Shown here: in pieces, positions 6,585 through 7,161 of the stretch
Layout of the letters: the number at the start of each line of letters is the position of its first letter
How positions within the stretch are numbered: position 1 is the stretch's first letter
Assembly: GCA_021820805.1 (NCBI GenBank)
Contig: JAKADF010000162.1
Location: 1-7,161, forward strand
Source: Bacillota bacterium
Lineage (GTDB): Bacteria > Bacillota > Bacilli > Alicyclobacillales > Alicyclobacillaceae
Reading direction: 5' to 3'
Length of the DNA stretch: 7,161 bases
Program-made: the position numbers and the translations under genes
Notes under the pieces: model-generated
The model's input: only the letters and a program-made list of their open reading frames with translations
Databases searched by the model: none
Told to the model about the DNA's origin: nothing

Positions 6585-6620
6585 AAATAAAAACCGCCTT
6601 CCTAATCTTAGGCCAGCGGT
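6585..6620 (-). terminator. Intrinsic terminator following the tRNA remnant
   Basis: On the minus strand ACCGC (6616-6620) pairs with GCGGT (6593-6597), and a second inner stem CCTAA (6608-6612) pairs with TTAGG (6601-6605). The structure is followed by TTTTTATTTT, a strong U-tract. It starts 14 bp after the CCA end of the tRNA remnant, the usual place for the native terminator of a tRNA gene. It faces into the leader of the peptidase gene and would insulate it. Confidence 0.85.
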
Positions 6621-6634
6621 CTTGTTTTGTCATC

Positions 6635-6673
6635 TGGGATCGGTGATGGGAATCAAACCCACGCTACCAGCTT
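6635..6673 (-). pseudogene. 3' half of a tRNA (glycine-type), probable attachment-site remnant
   Basis: The 39-nt segment reads like a tRNA from the end of the anticodon loop to CCA. It has AA (loop), GCTGG (3' side of the anticodon stem), TAGC, then the T arm GTGGG-TTTGATT-CCCAT, an acceptor strand CACCGAT, C and CCA. From memory it matches best the 3' half of bacterial tRNA-Gly, whose end is CACCCGC-T-CCA. The T loop has T instead of the invariant C56, and the acceptor strand and discriminator base differ, so it is decayed. No 5' half is seen upstream. It is followed by its own terminator. A tRNA 3' half starting in the anticodon loop is typical of sites where an integrase recombined into a tRNA gene. 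The amino-acid identity is less certain than its being a tRNA fragment. Confidence 0.8.
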
Positions 6674-6726
6674 AAATTATATAAAAGCGCAAACAGGATT
6701 AAACACAAGTTCAATATTATAGGAAC

Positions 6727-7035
6727 TTACATCGATTTAACATTCGGGGATACAGTTACATGCTGTTCTTCTGGCGAAGGGACGATGCTATTATGTCCGT
6801 AGGAAGTTCGTCTACTGGTCCACTTCGGAGATTTAATTCGAGATTTTGTCGCCCGTGCTAGAGTCGAAACAAATCCACTTTCAGTCCCATGTAGAAACTC
6901 GTTCTCGATATCTTCTTTTTGATCAAATAGTAATTTGACAAGCTGCTTATATTGAAATAACGGTAAGTCATCCCAGGTCACCCTTAATTCGAACATTACT
7001 GGAAAAGGCATTTTTACAAGTTTAACAGGTACCAC
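6727..7035 (-). CDS. Unrecognised 102-residue protein, possibly a truncated remnant
   Basis: I do not recognise this protein. It begins with a hydrophobic and basic stretch (MVPVKLVKMPFPVMFELRV). It continues with an aromatic, acidic segment containing DDLPLFQYKQLVKLLF, then a basic Lys/Arg/Ser-rich middle (about 62-80), and ends in a polar tail. There is no signal peptide or clear membrane span, and no cysteine. GTG at 7033-7035 is the chosen start because AGAAGGA lies about 9 nt upstream (7045-7051). However, the frame stays open 45 nt further, to a TAG at 7081-7083, across a sequence that resembles an insertion-sequence end at 7056. The ORF may therefore be the 3' remnant of a longer gene cut by that element. 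Its place beside the tRNA fragment suggests it belongs to an integrated element. Coding status is likely but not proven. Confidence 0.45.
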   Translation of the reverse strand: MVPVKLVKMPFPVMFELRVTWDDLPLFQYKQLVKLLFDQKEDIENEFLHGTESGFVSTLARATKSRIKSPKWTSRRTSYGHNSIVPSPEEQHVTVSPNVKSM

Positions 7036-7055
7036 ACCATCAATTCCTTCTATAA

Positions 7056-7161
7056 GAGCGTGTCCAAAAAGTCCTTTAATCTATGGAATTAAAAAACGCA
7101 CCTAGGTTCAAAAATGGTAAAATTGTAGGTGACGAAGCCAACAAAATTACCAATTGAAAGA
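7056..7161 (+). mobile_element. Possible end of an insertion sequence, running off the window
   Basis: From 7056 the plus strand reads GAGCGTGTCCAAAAAGTCCT, which resembles the terminal inverted repeats of several DDE-transposase insertion sequences (GAG-x-GTGTCC or GAGCCTGTCC type). About 70 bp inside, a frame opens at GTG 7129-7131, directly after a TAG, and stays open to the window end. It could be a transposase start, but it has no good ribosome binding site and only 11 codons are visible. The partner end, target duplication and transposase are outside the window, so the family cannot be named. Confidence 0.35.

Noticed and set aside
6367..6675. Plus-strand ORF of 102 codons
   Set aside because: It runs antisense across the peptidase start, the leader hairpin, the terminator and the tRNA fragment, so it is a by-product of those elements.
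6676..6704. Perfect TATAAT on the minus strand just upstream of the tRNA fragment
   Set aside because: No acceptable -35 hexamer lies at 16-18 bp and the stretch is very AT-rich, so a chance match is likely.

Overview
The window looks like chromosomal DNA of a Gram-positive bacterium of the Bacillota (Bacillales-type). The reasons are the gene order mtlA-mtlR-mtlF-mtlD, an HPr that keeps both the PTS histidine and the HPr-kinase serine, strong purine-rich ribosome binding sites, frequent GTG/TTG starts and a CcpA (cre)-like site. The mtlA-R-F-D order matches my memory of thermophilic bacilli such as Geobacillus stearothermophilus, but I cannot name the species.

Positions 145-5586 (minus strand) hold a compact mannitol operon read right to left. 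It encodes MtlA (membrane EIICB transporter), MtlR (PRD-type activator), MtlF (EIIA), MtlD (mannitol-1-phosphate dehydrogenase) and an HPr. Spacing is tight: 14 bp, 7 bp, a 4-bp overlap and a 29-bp overlap. The genes form one circuit. HPr-P phosphorylates MtlF, MtlF phosphorylates the EIIB domain of MtlA, mannitol enters as mannitol-1-phosphate, and MtlD oxidises it to fructose-6-phosphate. MtlR reads the phosphorylation state of HPr and the EII proteins and should act on the control region at about 5610-5760. That region has a good sigma-A-type promoter, a dyad, direct repeats and a cre-like site.

Positions 1-144 contain an unusual tandem array of the octamer CTCTAATC (11 perfect copies plus degenerate ones), starting about 10 bp beyond the HPr stop codon. 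It is closed by stop codons in all six frames. The end of the operon lies outside the window.

Positions 5941-6498 (minus) contain a small permuted NlpC/P60-type (YiiX-like) cysteine peptidase candidate. It most likely starts at a TTG after a strong ribosome binding site, has a hairpin in its leader and is followed by a terminator-like hairpin.

Positions 6585-6673 contain the 3' half of a glycine-type tRNA (minus), beginning in the anticodon loop and followed by an intrinsic terminator. This is the signature of a displaced tRNA 3' end at the edge of an integrated element, which would extend to the right. Consistent with that, 6674-7161 holds an unrecognised ORF (6727-7035), possibly truncated, and at about 7056 a sequence resembling the end of an insertion sequence.
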